64,000 bases of DNA from Flavobacterium microcysteis (GTDB taxonomy: Bacteria; Bacteroidota; Bacteroidia; Flavobacteriales; Flavobacteriaceae). The notes beneath the pieces are model-generated. The model did not search any database and was not told the DNA's origin. It saw only the letters and a program-made list of their open reading frames with translations. This document shows, in pieces, positions 16,103 through 24,620 of this stretch (the first letter of the stretch is position 1; every line of letters starts with the position of its first letter). The stretch is from positions 1 to 64,000 of the forward strand of contig NZ_VFJE01000054.1 in assembly GCF_006385255.1 (NCBI RefSeq), in the 5' to 3' direction. The position numbers and the translations under genes are program-made.

Positions 16103-17371
16103 ATGGAAACCCAAAAAAGAATCATTATTGTAGGAGCCGGATTTGCAGGTCTTACCCTTGCAGAAGACCTTGAAAATACCGGCTACGAAGTTTACTTAAT
16201 CGATCGAAATAACTATCACCAATTCCAGCCATTGTTATATCAAGTGGCTACAGCAAGGCTCGAGCCGGCAAGTATTTCTTTCCCGCTCCGAAAAGTTTTC
16301 CAACGTTCTAAAAACGTAAAAATCAGAATTGCAGATGTCTTGTCTGTAGAGGCTGATAAAAAACTCCTGAAAACTTCTATTGGAGAGTTTTCTTATGACT
16401 ATCTGGTATTGGCTTACGGTTGCCGAACTAATTATTTTGGAAATAAAGACTTAGAGCATTGTGCTTTTCCAATGAAGTCGGTTCCTGAAGCTATCCAACT
16501 CCGAAACCGTATCCTTCAGACATTTGAAGATGCTGTTATCACAAAAAACCCTGAAGAGCTGCAGTACATACTCAACTTTGTAATTGTTGGCGGTGGACCA
16601 ACAGGAGTTGAATTGTCCGGAGCTTTGGCAGAGATGAAAAAGAACATCTTGCCCAAAGATTATCCTGATAAGGATTTTTCAAAACTTACCGTATACCTAT
16701 TGGAAGGTTCTCCCAACGTTTTAAACGCCATGAGTGACGACTCTAAAAAAGCATCCCGAAAATATCTGGAGCAACTTGGTGTCATCGTGAAAACCGGAAC
16801 CGTTGTTGAAAATTATGACGGACGTACCGTTCGATTGAAAAATGGTGAAACAATAGAAGCTAAAAACGTAATCTGGGCTGCAGGCGTAACCGGTAACCAG
16901 ATTGAAGGCGTTCCGGAAACTGCTATTACACGTGGCAACCGACTTATTGTAAATCGTTTTAATGAAATAGAAAACCTAAAGGATGTTTTTGCTATTGGAG
17001 ATATTGCTTATATGACTACTCCTAAATACGTAAATGGTCATCCGCAATTGGCCGCCGTAGCAAACGAACAGGCAAAAGTTCTGGCGAAAAACTTCAAGCT
17101 TCTGGCAAAAAACAAACCTTTAAAGGAATATGAGTATCACGATAAGGGTTCTATGGCAACTATTGGAAAAAGAAAAGCGGTGGTTGATCTGCCAAGTTTT
17201 AGCTTCCAAGGCCGTTTCGCATGGTTTACGTGGATGTTTGTACACCTTATGTTGATATTGAGTGTCAAAAACAAGCTGACTATTTTTGTGAATTGGGCTT
17301 TTAGTTATTTCAACAACGACTCAACACTTAGGGTACTTATCAAACCCGTTACTAAAAAAGTAGACAATTGA
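16103..17371 (+). CDS. Type II NADH:quinone oxidoreductase-like flavoprotein (NDH-2)
   Basis: A 422-residue enzyme with FAD-binding VGAGFAG (residues 10-16), the NDH-2 segment YHQFQPLLYQVAT, an NAD-binding second Rossmann motif IVGGGPTGVELSGAL and FAIGDIA. A hydrophobic amphipathic C-terminus (FAWFTWMFVHLMLIL) would attach it to the membrane. It transfers electrons from NADH to menaquinone without proton pumping. ATG 16103 is preferred over an in-frame TTG at 16073. That TTG lies inside a -7 box (TAAATTTG, 16068-16075) which may give this gene its own promoter. Confidence 0.9.
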   Translation: METQKRIIIVGAGFAGLTLAEDLENTGYEVYLIDRNNYHQFQPLLYQVATARLEPASISFPLRKVFQRSKNVKIRIADVLSVEADKKLLKTSIGEFSYDYLVLAYGCRTNYFGNKDLEHCAFPMKSVPEAIQLRNRILQTFEDAVITKNPEELQYILNFVIVGGGPTGVELSGALAEMKKNILPKDYPDKDFSKLTVYLLEGSPNVLNAMSDDSKKASRKYLEQLGVIVKTGTVVENYDGRTVRLKNGETIEAKNVIWAAGVTGNQIEGVPETAITRGNRLIVNRFNEIENLKDVFAIGDIAYMTTPKYVNGHPQLAAVANEQAKVLAKNFKLLAKNKPLKEYEYHDKGSMATIGKRKAVVDLPSFSFQGRFAWFTWMFVHLMLILSVKNKLTIFVNWAFSYFNNDSTLRVLIKPVTKKVDN

Positions 17372-17390
17372 TCTATTAGATATATAAAAT

Positions 17391-17430
17391 AAAACAGGGA
17401 TTAAGTCGTAATGATTAATCCCTGTTTTTA
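17391..17430. terminator. Bidirectional terminator between NDH-2 and kmo
   Basis: The perfect 14-bp inverted repeat AAAACAGGGATTAA/TTAATCCCTGTTTT has a 10-base loop and T/A runs on both sides. It serves two convergent genes. Confidence 0.88.
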
Positions 17431-17452
17431 TTTATAATAAGACGATAACGTA

Positions 17453-18802
17453 TTATTTTCTTTTTCTGTTTAGCAGTTCTAAAATTTTTTCATCAATTTC
17501 AGGACTATCCCATTTTGTTTCTATATTGTCCATTTTCAAGACTTCTTCCATGATCTGATTTTGAAAATCACCCACATCCAAGGCTTGAGAATACGGGTCA
17601 AGACTAAATGTTACCCTGCTATATAATGGCAACCATTTTTCAGGATACTTATCTGAAAATCTTTTTTCTATTTTTTTCTGCAGCAGGAATTTTTCATCGG
17701 CAGTTTTAGAACTCATTTCCATGAAATTCCTATAAGATAATTCGGCTATAGCGTCTGCATTAGGCTTTCTGCTCTTTTCATATTCTTTAAAAATGCGTTC
17801 CCAATCGTTTCCGTATTGCTCCATGAAATCATTCAATACGGTGATATCTTCAAAACCTGCATTCATTCCTTGTCCGTAAAACGGAACAATTGCATGACAG
17901 GCATCTCCAATCAGCGCTACTTTGTCATCATAAGTCCACGGATAACATTTCATAGTTACCAGCGTACTCGTTGGATTCTTGAAAAAATCTTCTGCCAGGT
18001 TTGGTATTACATCAACGGTATCCGGTAAATGCTTTTCAAAAAAGTCTTCTACTTTCTTCCTGTCTGTAAGTGACGCAAAGGAATTTTCGCCTTCAAATGG
18101 CATAAAGAGCGTACAGGTAAAGCTTCCGTCTAAATTAGGAAGTGCAATAAGCATATAATCACCTCTTGGCCAAATATGGAAAGAGTTTTTATCCAATCTG
18201 TGTGTACCATCTGGATTTGCCGGTATGTTTAATTCTTTATATCCAGTCTGAAGAAATTCCTGAGAATAATCAAACATACTTTGACGTTGCATTCTGTGAC
18301 GGATTCTGGAAAAAGCACCATCTGCACCAAAAACTACATCATATTTTACAGCTTCCCACTCTCCTCTTTCTGTCTCTCCTATGTGCAATGTGGCATCTGC
18401 AAGTGTAACATCCCAGATTTTCTTTTCAAAGAAAAACTCTGTACCGGCTTCTTCAGCCAGATCGATCATCTTTCTGTTCAGAGTTCCTCTTGAAATGGAA
18501 TAAATACTTTCGCCTTCTTTTCCATAGGGTTGAAAATTGAGCTTATCCGTTAAATGAATCGCCCTTTTATCCATTGGAATTGAAATGGCTCTCACAGCAT
18601 CTCCAACACCAACTCTATCGAGAGCATTCCATCCTCTATGAGACATGGCAAGATTTATCGATCGTCCAGAAAATTGGATTTTTCTGATATCGGGACTTCT
18701 GTCATATACATGAACAGAATGACCTGCTTTTTTAAGGTATATTGCCAAAAGCGAACCCACAAGACCAGAGCCTACAATTGCAATATTTAAGGGATTTTGC
18801 AT
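17453..18802 (-). CDS. kmo: Kynurenine 3-monooxygenase
   Basis: A 449-residue FAD-dependent aromatic hydroxylase converting L-kynurenine to 3-hydroxykynurenine. It shows the N-terminal IVGSGLVGSLLAIYLKKAG, the KMO-specific GRSINLAMSHRGW, the second FAD motif LIGDACHAIVPFYGQGMNAGFED, and the conserved arginine segment SRGTLNRKMI. With kynureninase (29.0-30.3 kb) it gives the route from tryptophan to 3-hydroxyanthranilate, used for NAD synthesis or catabolism. A -7 box TAAATTTG lies 27 bases upstream on the minus strand (18836-18829). Confidence 0.94.
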   Translation of the reverse strand: MQNPLNIAIVGSGLVGSLLAIYLKKAGHSVHVYDRSPDIRKIQFSGRSINLAMSHRGWNALDRVGVGDAVRAISIPMDKRAIHLTDKLNFQPYGKEGESIYSISRGTLNRKMIDLAEEAGTEFFFEKKIWDVTLADATLHIGETERGEWEAVKYDVVFGADGAFSRIRHRMQRQSMFDYSQEFLQTGYKELNIPANPDGTHRLDKNSFHIWPRGDYMLIALPNLDGSFTCTLFMPFEGENSFASLTDRKKVEDFFEKHLPDTVDVIPNLAEDFFKNPTSTLVTMKCYPWTYDDKVALIGDACHAIVPFYGQGMNAGFEDITVLNDFMEQYGNDWERIFKEYEKSRKPNADAIAELSYRNFMEMSSKTADEKFLLQKKIEKRFSDKYPEKWLPLYSRVTFSLDPYSQALDVGDFQNQIMEEVLKMDNIETKWDSPEIDEKILELLNRKRK

Positions 18803-19104
18803 TAAGTGTAGAATGAATTTAAAGATTTCAAATTTAAGGAAATAAGATCATAATTATCATAAAAGCAGGCATTTATTTCCATCTTGCAAATTCTATTGAA
18901 TAAAATACACTAAAAGCATATTAATCAGGTACTTAATATATTTATTTTGTTAATTAGCAGCAAATTGGGTTATCTTTGTCCTAATTTCCTAAAACAAATA
19001 TTTAAACACAGAAAATACCACCTTTCTGTGAGATGCTAAAATTCTCCCTATTATTACATAAACACCGATGTAATGAGTTTTATTATTAATTAAATTTTGT
19101 ACCT
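18803..19104. other. Divergent intergenic region kmo / P-domain protein
   Basis: Contains the kmo -7 box (18829-18836, minus) and the rightward promoter 18946-18978. The roughly 120-base 5' leader of the secreted protein includes an 8-bp hairpin (CACAGAAA/TTTCTGTG, about 19009-19031). No further gene is visible. Confidence 0.55.
18946..18978 (+). promoter_or_regulatory. Promoter of the secreted P-domain protein gene
   Basis: TTTG (18946-18949), 21 bases, then TATCTTTG (18971-18978): an exact Bacteroidetes promoter. It predicts a leader of about 120 bases before the ATG at 19105. Confidence 0.7.
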
Positions 19105-19983
19105 ATGAAAACAAAACTACTTTTTTTCTTTTTGATGTCGTGCGGGCTAACTAACGCACAGACGTATTCCTTTAACACGGTAACGCCCATCCCTGATGGA
19201 GTCGGATCAAGCTGCGCTTCAGGCGCTACATCTGTTGGTAACGTAGTAACAACCATTAATGTACCAATTACAGCAGCAATTACGGATCCTACCAAGGTGA
19301 CAATCAACCTGGATTTGGTACACACCTGGCTTGGTGATGTTGTGGCAAAATTAGGAACTCCGGGCGGTACTTCTTGTGCATTAATTAAAAGATTGGGCGC
19401 CACTAGTGATACTAGCTGTGGAGATAGTTCGGATTTTGCTTCAGGTAATATCCTGAGCTTTAATTCGGCCAATACAACAACTATCAACTTTGCCACTCCT
19501 GGCTCTACTCAAAGTATTCCTGCAGGATCTTATGCCCCAACTGGCGGCACCACCTCCTCTTTCCCAACCGACATTCCTTTATGCAACCTCACTACTTTTT
19601 TGAATGGTGTGGCTGTGAATGGCAATTGGACAATGACCTTATATGACAATGGAGAAGAAGATACGGGAAGCTTAAATTCATGGCAAATTATTTTTAGTAC
19701 AGGTTTTGACCTTGACACCCAAGATTTTCTTTTTACTAAAAGAATTTCTGTGTTAGGAAATCCGTTTACAGAAACGTTGACTTTAAAGCTGAATGAACCT
19801 GGTGATACTGCATTGCATATTTATTCAATTGATGGCAGGGAAGTTTTCACCCAATCGTATGCCGCCAATGATGTTTCGCAAAATATCATTATCGATTCTT
19901 CTTCATGGCAGCAAGGGATTTATCTTTTAGTTCCTGAAGTTGAAGGACGTAAATTAAATACAATCAAATTAGCGAAAAAATAA
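19105..19983 (+). CDS. Secreted P-domain protein with type IX sorting domain
   Basis: A 292-residue protein with a signal peptide (cleavage after NAQ, about residue 19). A proprotein-convertase P-like beta-sandwich spans about residues 45-205 (DLVHTWLGDVVAKLGTPGG, VNGNWTMTLYDNGEEDTGSLNSW). A C-terminal type A T9SS sorting domain of about 75 residues ends TIKLAKK. There is no protease domain, although P domains usually accompany subtilisin- or metallo-proteases. It is therefore a free-standing surface or secreted module, perhaps for adhesion. Confidence 0.85.
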   Translation: MKTKLLFFFLMSCGLTNAQTYSFNTVTPIPDGVGSSCASGATSVGNVVTTINVPITAAITDPTKVTINLDLVHTWLGDVVAKLGTPGGTSCALIKRLGATSDTSCGDSSDFASGNILSFNSANTTTINFATPGSTQSIPAGSYAPTGGTTSSFPTDIPLCNLTTFLNGVAVNGNWTMTLYDNGEEDTGSLNSWQIIFSTGFDLDTQDFLFTKRISVLGNPFTETLTLKLNEPGDTALHIYSIDGREVFTQSYAANDVSQNIIIDSSSWQQGIYLLVPEVEGRKLNTIKLAKK

Positions 19984-20007
19984 TACACTGTTTTTCCCTA
20001 AAAAAGA

Positions 20008-20040
20008 AATCCTGCAGCACAAATTGCTGCAGGATTTTTA
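20008..20040 (+). terminator. Terminator after the P-domain gene
   Basis: The 12-bp stem AAATCCTGCAGCA/TGCTGCAGGATTT (outer bases approximate) has a five-base loop and is followed by T's. It touches the stop codon of the convergent small gene. Confidence 0.85.
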
Positions 20041-20232
20041 TTTTTTAATTTCTATATTTTCTGATTCGGTTGAATCCTCTTTTAAATCAACCATTTCAAT
20101 ATTTATCTCGTTGCGTTCTTCTTTTTTACCTCGCATTGGAACTGGAGCTCCACTAATTCCTGCTGCTAAGGAGGCTAAAATTATCAATATGACATAGCCC
20201 AGAAGTTTCAACTTTTTCATGAAACTTTTCAT
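20038..20232 (-). CDS. Small membrane-anchored hypothetical protein (64 aa)
   Basis: The 64 residues have a basic N-terminus, one hydrophobic helix (about residues 8-28, LLGYVILIILASLAAGISG) and an acidic/basic tail rich in Glu, Ser and Lys. No family is recognised. An alternative start at Met5 is possible. It lies between two terminators with no obvious operon partner. Confidence 0.6.
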   Translation of the reverse strand: MKSFMKKLKLLGYVILIILASLAAGISGAPVPMRGKKEERNEINIEMVDLKEDSTESENIEIKK

Positions 20233-20327
20233 AATTTACTGCATGCTTTTATGCCATTGGATTAAAAACAATGGCTTACTTAATAAATTAAATCTTTAAG
20301 GAATATAGGCAGTAAAAGCCTGGCAGT

Positions 20328-20708
20328 TTATGATATAGGAATTTCTTCTGCGAAGGCAGGAATTGACTCTGTTCTAAAAAATTGAACGTTTGATTTGAAC
20401 GAACAATATTCTTTGTGTTTTTGATTGGCTTTTACTTTGGCTTGGGCAGTATGAACCGCACTAAAATCTGTGCTGCTGACAATACCTGTCCCGGATTTGA
20501 TATCTAAAACACCAAATCGTATGGCTCCTTTATATGAAATTGCCTTACGTTCGGAATTATTATTTTTAGAATAGAATGCTTCAGACTGGAAGGCTTGCCT
20601 AACCGTGTCTGCATAAGTATGACTAAAAGAAACCGTAAACAATAACAATATTGCCAATGCGGCTCTAAGCAGTCTATTCTTTTGATATTTAAGCTGTTTC
20701 CAATTCAT
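20328..20708 (-). CDS. Hypothetical protein with N-terminal membrane/signal segment
   Basis: About 126 residues from the Met that begins MNWKQLKYQKN; an in-frame extension to 20765 is less likely because it precedes the signal segment. A hydrophobic stretch (AALAILLLFTVSFSHTYA) looks like a signal peptide. The remainder is polar with no recognised domain. I cannot assign a function. Confidence 0.5.
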   Translation of the reverse strand: MNWKQLKYQKNRLLRAALAILLLFTVSFSHTYADTVRQAFQSEAFYSKNNNSERKAISYKGAIRFGVLDIKSGTGIVSSTDFSAVHTAQAKVKANQKHKEYCSFKSNVQFFRTESIPAFAEEIPIS

Positions 20709-20777
20709 TTCAAAGCAAAGATATATTTTACCGGAGATTATTGTTGTCTTTTCTCTCAAAAACATTTTTTTATTTTG

Positions 20778-20868
20778 GCCACAGATTAGAATAATTACAC
20801 AGATTTAACCTTTGCGACTCTGTGCCTTTGCGAGCAACTATTTTCACGCAAAGACGCAGAGCCGCAAA
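20778..20868. repeat. Intergenic repeat with long inverted repeat (TTTGCG... element)
   Basis: The stretch GCCACAGATTAG...CAGATTTA (20778-20807) is followed by a 22-base inverted repeat. TTTGCGACTCTGTGCCTTTGCG (20811-20832, given approximately) pairs with 20847-20868 at 19 of 22 positions around a 14-base loop. A diverged copy of the first part sits at 30421-30450. I recall such CACAGATT/CTTTGCG elements as common intergenic repeats in Flavobacteria. Confidence 0.65.
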
Positions 20869-20901
20869 ATTTTTGGAATTTTATTTCTGCAAAAAACTGA
20901 T

Positions 20902-22401
20902 TTACTTCGTCTCAATATCTATAATTTTTTCTCCATTTTTGCCAAGATAATGTTTTACTAAGGCTTCATAAACATTACCGCCAACATCGGAATTGGTAAA
21001 AATCAAAAGTCCTTGTTTTGTTTTTGGGAGAATAAATGTAATAGTCCGAACACCCACATCTGCTCCACCGTGTGACAAGCCATATTCTTCATTTTCCAGA
21101 GTATAGATTTCAAATCCCAAGCCAAAATGCTTGCCTCTTTCACTGGCTATTTGCGGTCTGGTCATTTCTTTAAAAACGGATTCCTGTAGTAATTCACCAT
21201 TCATTACAGCTACCAAGAATTTCCCATAATCTTCAATAGTCGTCAACAAATTATCTGCAGCATTGGGTGTAGTATTCTTTTCAACTTCGTAGGGCTTTAA
21301 ATCCTTGTCATAGCCTATTGCATATCTTGAAATGTCACTATTTTTATTCCAAACATAGCTGGTCTCATTCATCTTCAGCGGTTGGAAAATCAATTCAGAA
21401 GCCAGTTGCTGAAGACTTTTATGGAATTTATTTTCTAAGGCTTTTCTCAGGTATTCTAATCCTTCACCAGAATACTGATAAGCTGTACCCGGATCAAACT
21501 GAAAGTTTAATTTTTTATCAGCATTCATCCAACGCCAATTCGGGAAACCTGTCTGATGGCTTAAAATCTGGCGGGTCGTGATTTTTTTACTTCTCGGATC
21601 CTTAGCAATATCAGGGTCAGTCCAATAATTGTAAACTGGCTTGTCTAAATCCCATTTCCCTAAACTGACTAATTTGAGTGCTACTATTGCCGTCATTGGC
21701 TTGGTTAAGGAGGCGACATTAAAGATGGTATTGTAAGGTGCTGAAACACCCGGCTTAATTTCTCCAAAAACCTTTACTTGTTGTAGTTTCCCGTTTTCGA
21801 TTATCCCAAGGCCAAGCGTAGGCACTTTGTTTTCTTTTAGCCACTTTTCAATAGCCATATCATTGTCGAATGTTGGAGCAGTAACCGATTCCAATTGCTT
21901 AGTAACATGTTCGTAGCTATAGGATTTTACCAATTTCCATTCGCCATTTTCCAAAAGCCAGAGATGACTGAATCGGGCAGAACTGCCAAACTTTTCAGGT
22001 TGTCCGGTTTGTTTTTCAAAAAACTGATGTGTTCCGACCTGAAGCGCTCCATATACTTTTCCTCCGTTTGTCTTGTCATACAAGGCATAAACTTCTGTGC
22101 TTTCTGGGAGTAGTTCTCTTCTTGCCTGATAGTTTTTTGTGTCACGGCATAAACCGCCTTTAAAATCTTTTAGAAATTTCTTTTTATCAGACATTCCATC
22201 GATGTCGTGAAAGAACTCTAATTTTTCACTCATCAGGTTTTCAAATTGTGAAATATCGCAGGTATTAAAACCTACATTAAACAGCAGGCTGTCTTTTGAC
22301 ATGATGGTCTTATACAACTCGCTGTTTTTTTCAACCTGCGCTTGTCCTTTTTGCAAAAAGGCACCTAGAAAAAAGAATAGAAAATAAATGGATCTGGTCA
22401 T
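20902..22401 (-). CDS. Beta-lactamase-related serine hydrolase with N-terminal NTF2-like (DUF4440) domain
   Basis: About 499 residues from Met7 of the longest frame, with a signal peptide ending around GQAQ. The N-terminal ~120 residues resemble DUF4440 (SEKLEFFHDIDGMSDKKKF ... SHLWLLENGEWKLVKSYSY). A class C beta-lactamase/DD-peptidase fold follows, with SxxK in ASLTKPM, the YxN-equivalent in YQYSGEGL, and the HGG motif in SHGGADVG. It probably acts in the periplasm on peptide or ester bonds; the substrate is unknown. Confidence 0.85.
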   Translation of the reverse strand: MTRSIYFLFFFLGAFLQKGQAQVEKNSELYKTIMSKDSLLFNVGFNTCDISQFENLMSEKLEFFHDIDGMSDKKKFLKDFKGGLCRDTKNYQARRELLPESTEVYALYDKTNGGKVYGALQVGTHQFFEKQTGQPEKFGSSARFSHLWLLENGEWKLVKSYSYEHVTKQLESVTAPTFDNDMAIEKWLKENKVPTLGLGIIENGKLQQVKVFGEIKPGVSAPYNTIFNVASLTKPMTAIVALKLVSLGKWDLDKPVYNYWTDPDIAKDPRSKKITTRQILSHQTGFPNWRWMNADKKLNFQFDPGTAYQYSGEGLEYLRKALENKFHKSLQQLASELIFQPLKMNETSYVWNKNSDISRYAIGYDKDLKPYEVEKNTTPNAADNLLTTIEDYGKFLVAVMNGELLQESVFKEMTRPQIASERGKHFGLGFEIYTLENEEYGLSHGGADVGVRTITFILPKTKQGLLIFTNSDVGGNVYEALVKHYLGKNGEKIIDIETK

Positions 22402-22488
22402 TGTAGAAATTTTTGACAAAGATTGGATTTAGTTGCATTATGCCCTAAAAATCAACCCGTCAAAAACCCGACAATCTACCTGACAATA

Positions 22489-23058
22489 TTATATCATATT
22501 GAATTTCAGACGACAATACAACTTCTTATTCTTATCAATTTCTGCCGCATTACGAAGTATGATAAATACATTTGACAGCACAATTGCAATTATCAGTATC
22601 AAAGTGAATTTCCTGCCTAGTTTTAAAAATATGCCCAACATAAAAACAATAGGCGCTACAATAGTCCAAAGAATCTGGACGGAAACGATTTGTTTAACTA
22701 ATGTGCTTTTCTGCTTAAAAATGCCTGCCAAAATTAAAGGCACCAAAATATTTAAAGGCGGAAGCACAATAAATAGTATGGAAGAAAGATTCACTATTTT
22801 GATTTTGGAATAGTCAATAGTAAACTCCTGGGGAACTGGTGTTTTTTCTTCTTCGCTTACTTTTTCCGTTTTTGTGCTTTTATCTGTCAATTCACTTTCC
22901 TGAACATCTAAAACTTTTGCCAATGTTTTCAGCGTATAACCTTTGGGTGAAGTCCCGGCTTCGATACGTTGTATGGTTCTGACAGAGATTCCTGATTTTT
23001 CAGAAAGTTCTTCCTGGGTGAGATTTTGGTTTTCTCGTATGAGTTTTAGGTTTGGCAT
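22489..23058 (-). CDS. XRE-type HTH regulator with membrane-spanning C-terminus
   Basis: A 189-residue protein. The N-terminal helix-turn-helix (residues 1-60; NLTQEELSEKSGISVRTIQRIEAG) is typical of Cro/CI regulators. A charged linker (about 62-90) and three hydrophobic segments (about 100-180) follow. A membrane-tethered regulator is implied. The target is unknown; the divergent region on its left has no obvious partner. Confidence 0.82.
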   Translation of the reverse strand: MPNLKLIRENQNLTQEELSEKSGISVRTIQRIEAGTSPKGYTLKTLAKVLDVQESELTDKSTKTEKVSEEEKTPVPQEFTIDYSKIKIVNLSSILFIVLPPLNILVPLILAGIFKQKSTLVKQIVSVQILWTIVAPIVFMLGIFLKLGRKFTLILIIAIVLSNVFIILRNAAEIDKNKKLYCRLKFNMI

Positions 23059-23178
23059 ATCATTTAGTAATTATATAAGCGCCGATAAATATAATTAACT
23101 TTCAGACATGACATGTGATCAGGCAAATTGAAAATAGGAGATTTAGGATTTTCGGAAAGTTTTTATAATAAAATTTCT

Positions 23179-23634
23179 TTACTCCTCTTTTTTACGTTTT
23201 TCTATTTCGTCATACATTTTATTCAAAAATTTATTCAGGCTGCTCTGATCCATTTTAGACAATGAAAACTCTATTTCACCAAAACAGCTAACAATTTTTA
23301 AATATCTATTTTGAACCACAAATAAAAAACAAGCCGAAATTACACTTAAACCAACCAGAATAAGCACCATAACAAACACTTTTTCATCATATCTCGGATC
23401 TAAATTCTGATAAGCTATAAATGTCATTATCAGAAAAAAGACGGTAAGAAGTTTGTAGTACAATTTTCTACGCTTAATAACCTGATGCGTAATAATATGT
23501 TTAAGAAGCAAATCTTTATTTGTATCTGCTTTTCTTTGAAATATCCGATGCGTAGTAAGCGTAACGGAATTATCATCCGAAATCATCAGTATTTTTTCAC
23601 TTGGAAATGTTTGCATAGTAGGTTTATTTATCAA
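23179..23634 (-). CDS. Two-helix membrane protein (PH-like), hypothetical
   Basis: A 151-residue protein. An N-terminal polar part (LMISDDNSVTLTTHRIFQRK) resembles bacterial PH-like membrane proteins, followed by two transmembrane helices (about 60-77 and 86-107) and a polar, Lys/Glu-rich C-terminus. Family assignment is tentative. An in-frame Met7 is an alternative start. No neighbour suggests a role. Confidence 0.65.
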   Translation of the reverse strand: MINKPTMQTFPSEKILMISDDNSVTLTTHRIFQRKADTNKDLLLKHIITHQVIKRRKLYYKLLTVFFLIMTFIAYQNLDPRYDEKVFVMVLILVGLSVISACFLFVVQNRYLKIVSCFGEIEFSLSKMDQSSLNKFLNKMYDEIEKRKKEE

Positions 23635-23702
23635 TGGTTAAACAAACATATTATGTAATCTTTGCCAATTCTTTACGGTTTGCCATAAAGAGTAGTCTCC
23701 TT

Positions 23703-24401
23703 TCACTCGAATATCCTATCCTTACCCAACATATCACGAACATTTTCAATATGCTGCCATTGAACTTCCGGGCTTTCTCCATTTTGTACAGCTTCTTCCA
23801 GAATTCTTACCACTTCGTGTTTATCAGTATAGGGTGCTGATTCATTGTTTGCAATAATGATTCGCATGGCCTCGATTACACGTTCTGGTTTTACCAAAAA
23901 CGTTCCTTTGGGCACAAAACTGATATCTTTTAATTCGCAGTCGCCATAAAATACAATTATGGAATAAAAAGGTATATATTCAAACTGCTTGAGTTTTTTT
24001 CTTAGGTCAGAAATATGTTTATTGTTTTGCAGAATAGGATTATCGAATCTGTATTTCTTTTGCCCGTTTGCTAATATCTGGAGCCATTGTGACTGATAAC
24101 CTGTGCCAAAAATCCAGCCGTTATAATCATGTACTTCAAAGACAATAATTCCGGCTTTGGTTGTAACAGCCAAATCAATCTGAGAAAAATTACCATTGTG
24201 CTTTTTCACATACAGATCATGAAAAATAGCCTGTTCCGGTATTCCCGAATGTTTGAGTATGGAGACTAAATTCCTTTCTGCTCTTGTGCCTCGTTTAGGT
24301 TCCGGACTTATTTCAAATGTGCTACTGCCTTTTCTTATAAAAGCAACAAAAAAGACTACAACGAAAAATAGAATTATAAGAATTTCCATAAAGCATTCCA
24401 T
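23703..24401 (-). CDS. Membrane-anchored NERD-domain protein
   Basis: A 232-residue protein. A single N-terminal membrane helix (about residues 5-22) precedes a nuclease-related (NERD) domain from about 35 to 140 (RGTRAERNLVSILKHSG ... SQIDLAVTTKAGIIVFEVHDYNGWIFG). The usual nuclease E-x-K is here E-V-H, so the catalytic Lys is replaced by His. The rest (140-232) is unassigned. Met5 (24389) is an equally good start. Possible roles are DNA uptake or processing at the membrane, or a non-catalytic role. Confidence 0.8.
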   Translation of the reverse strand: MECFMEILIILFFVVVFFVAFIRKGSSTFEISPEPKRGTRAERNLVSILKHSGIPEQAIFHDLYVKKHNGNFSQIDLAVTTKAGIIVFEVHDYNGWIFGTGYQSQWLQILANGQKKYRFDNPILQNNKHISDLRKKLKQFEYIPFYSIIVFYGDCELKDISFVPKGTFLVKPERVIEAMRIIIANNESAPYTDKHEVVRILEEAVQNGESPEVQWQHIENVRDMLGKDRIFE

Positions 24402-24561
24402 TTCTGATTACAAACATTTATAATTGTTTGCAAGCATTTGTTTCAGAACAAACATATAAGTAATTCATTCTAGTTCATTACGACTTTCCGCATAGGCAGT
24501 TAATTCTAGAAATTAAGTGTCGTTATACACAAAATCACACAATGGAATCCTTCCAATAAAA

Positions 24562-24593
24562 AAACCTCCTAGAACTTAAGCTCCAGGAGGTTT
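24562..24593 (-). terminator. Terminator after the DUF4377-META gene
   Basis: The stem AAACCTCCT/AGGAGGTTT is followed by a seven-T run on the minus strand. It lies 27 bases beyond the stop at 24621. Confidence 0.82.
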
Positions 24594-24620
24594 ATATCGT
24601 ATTTGTGCAAAAAGGGTTTG

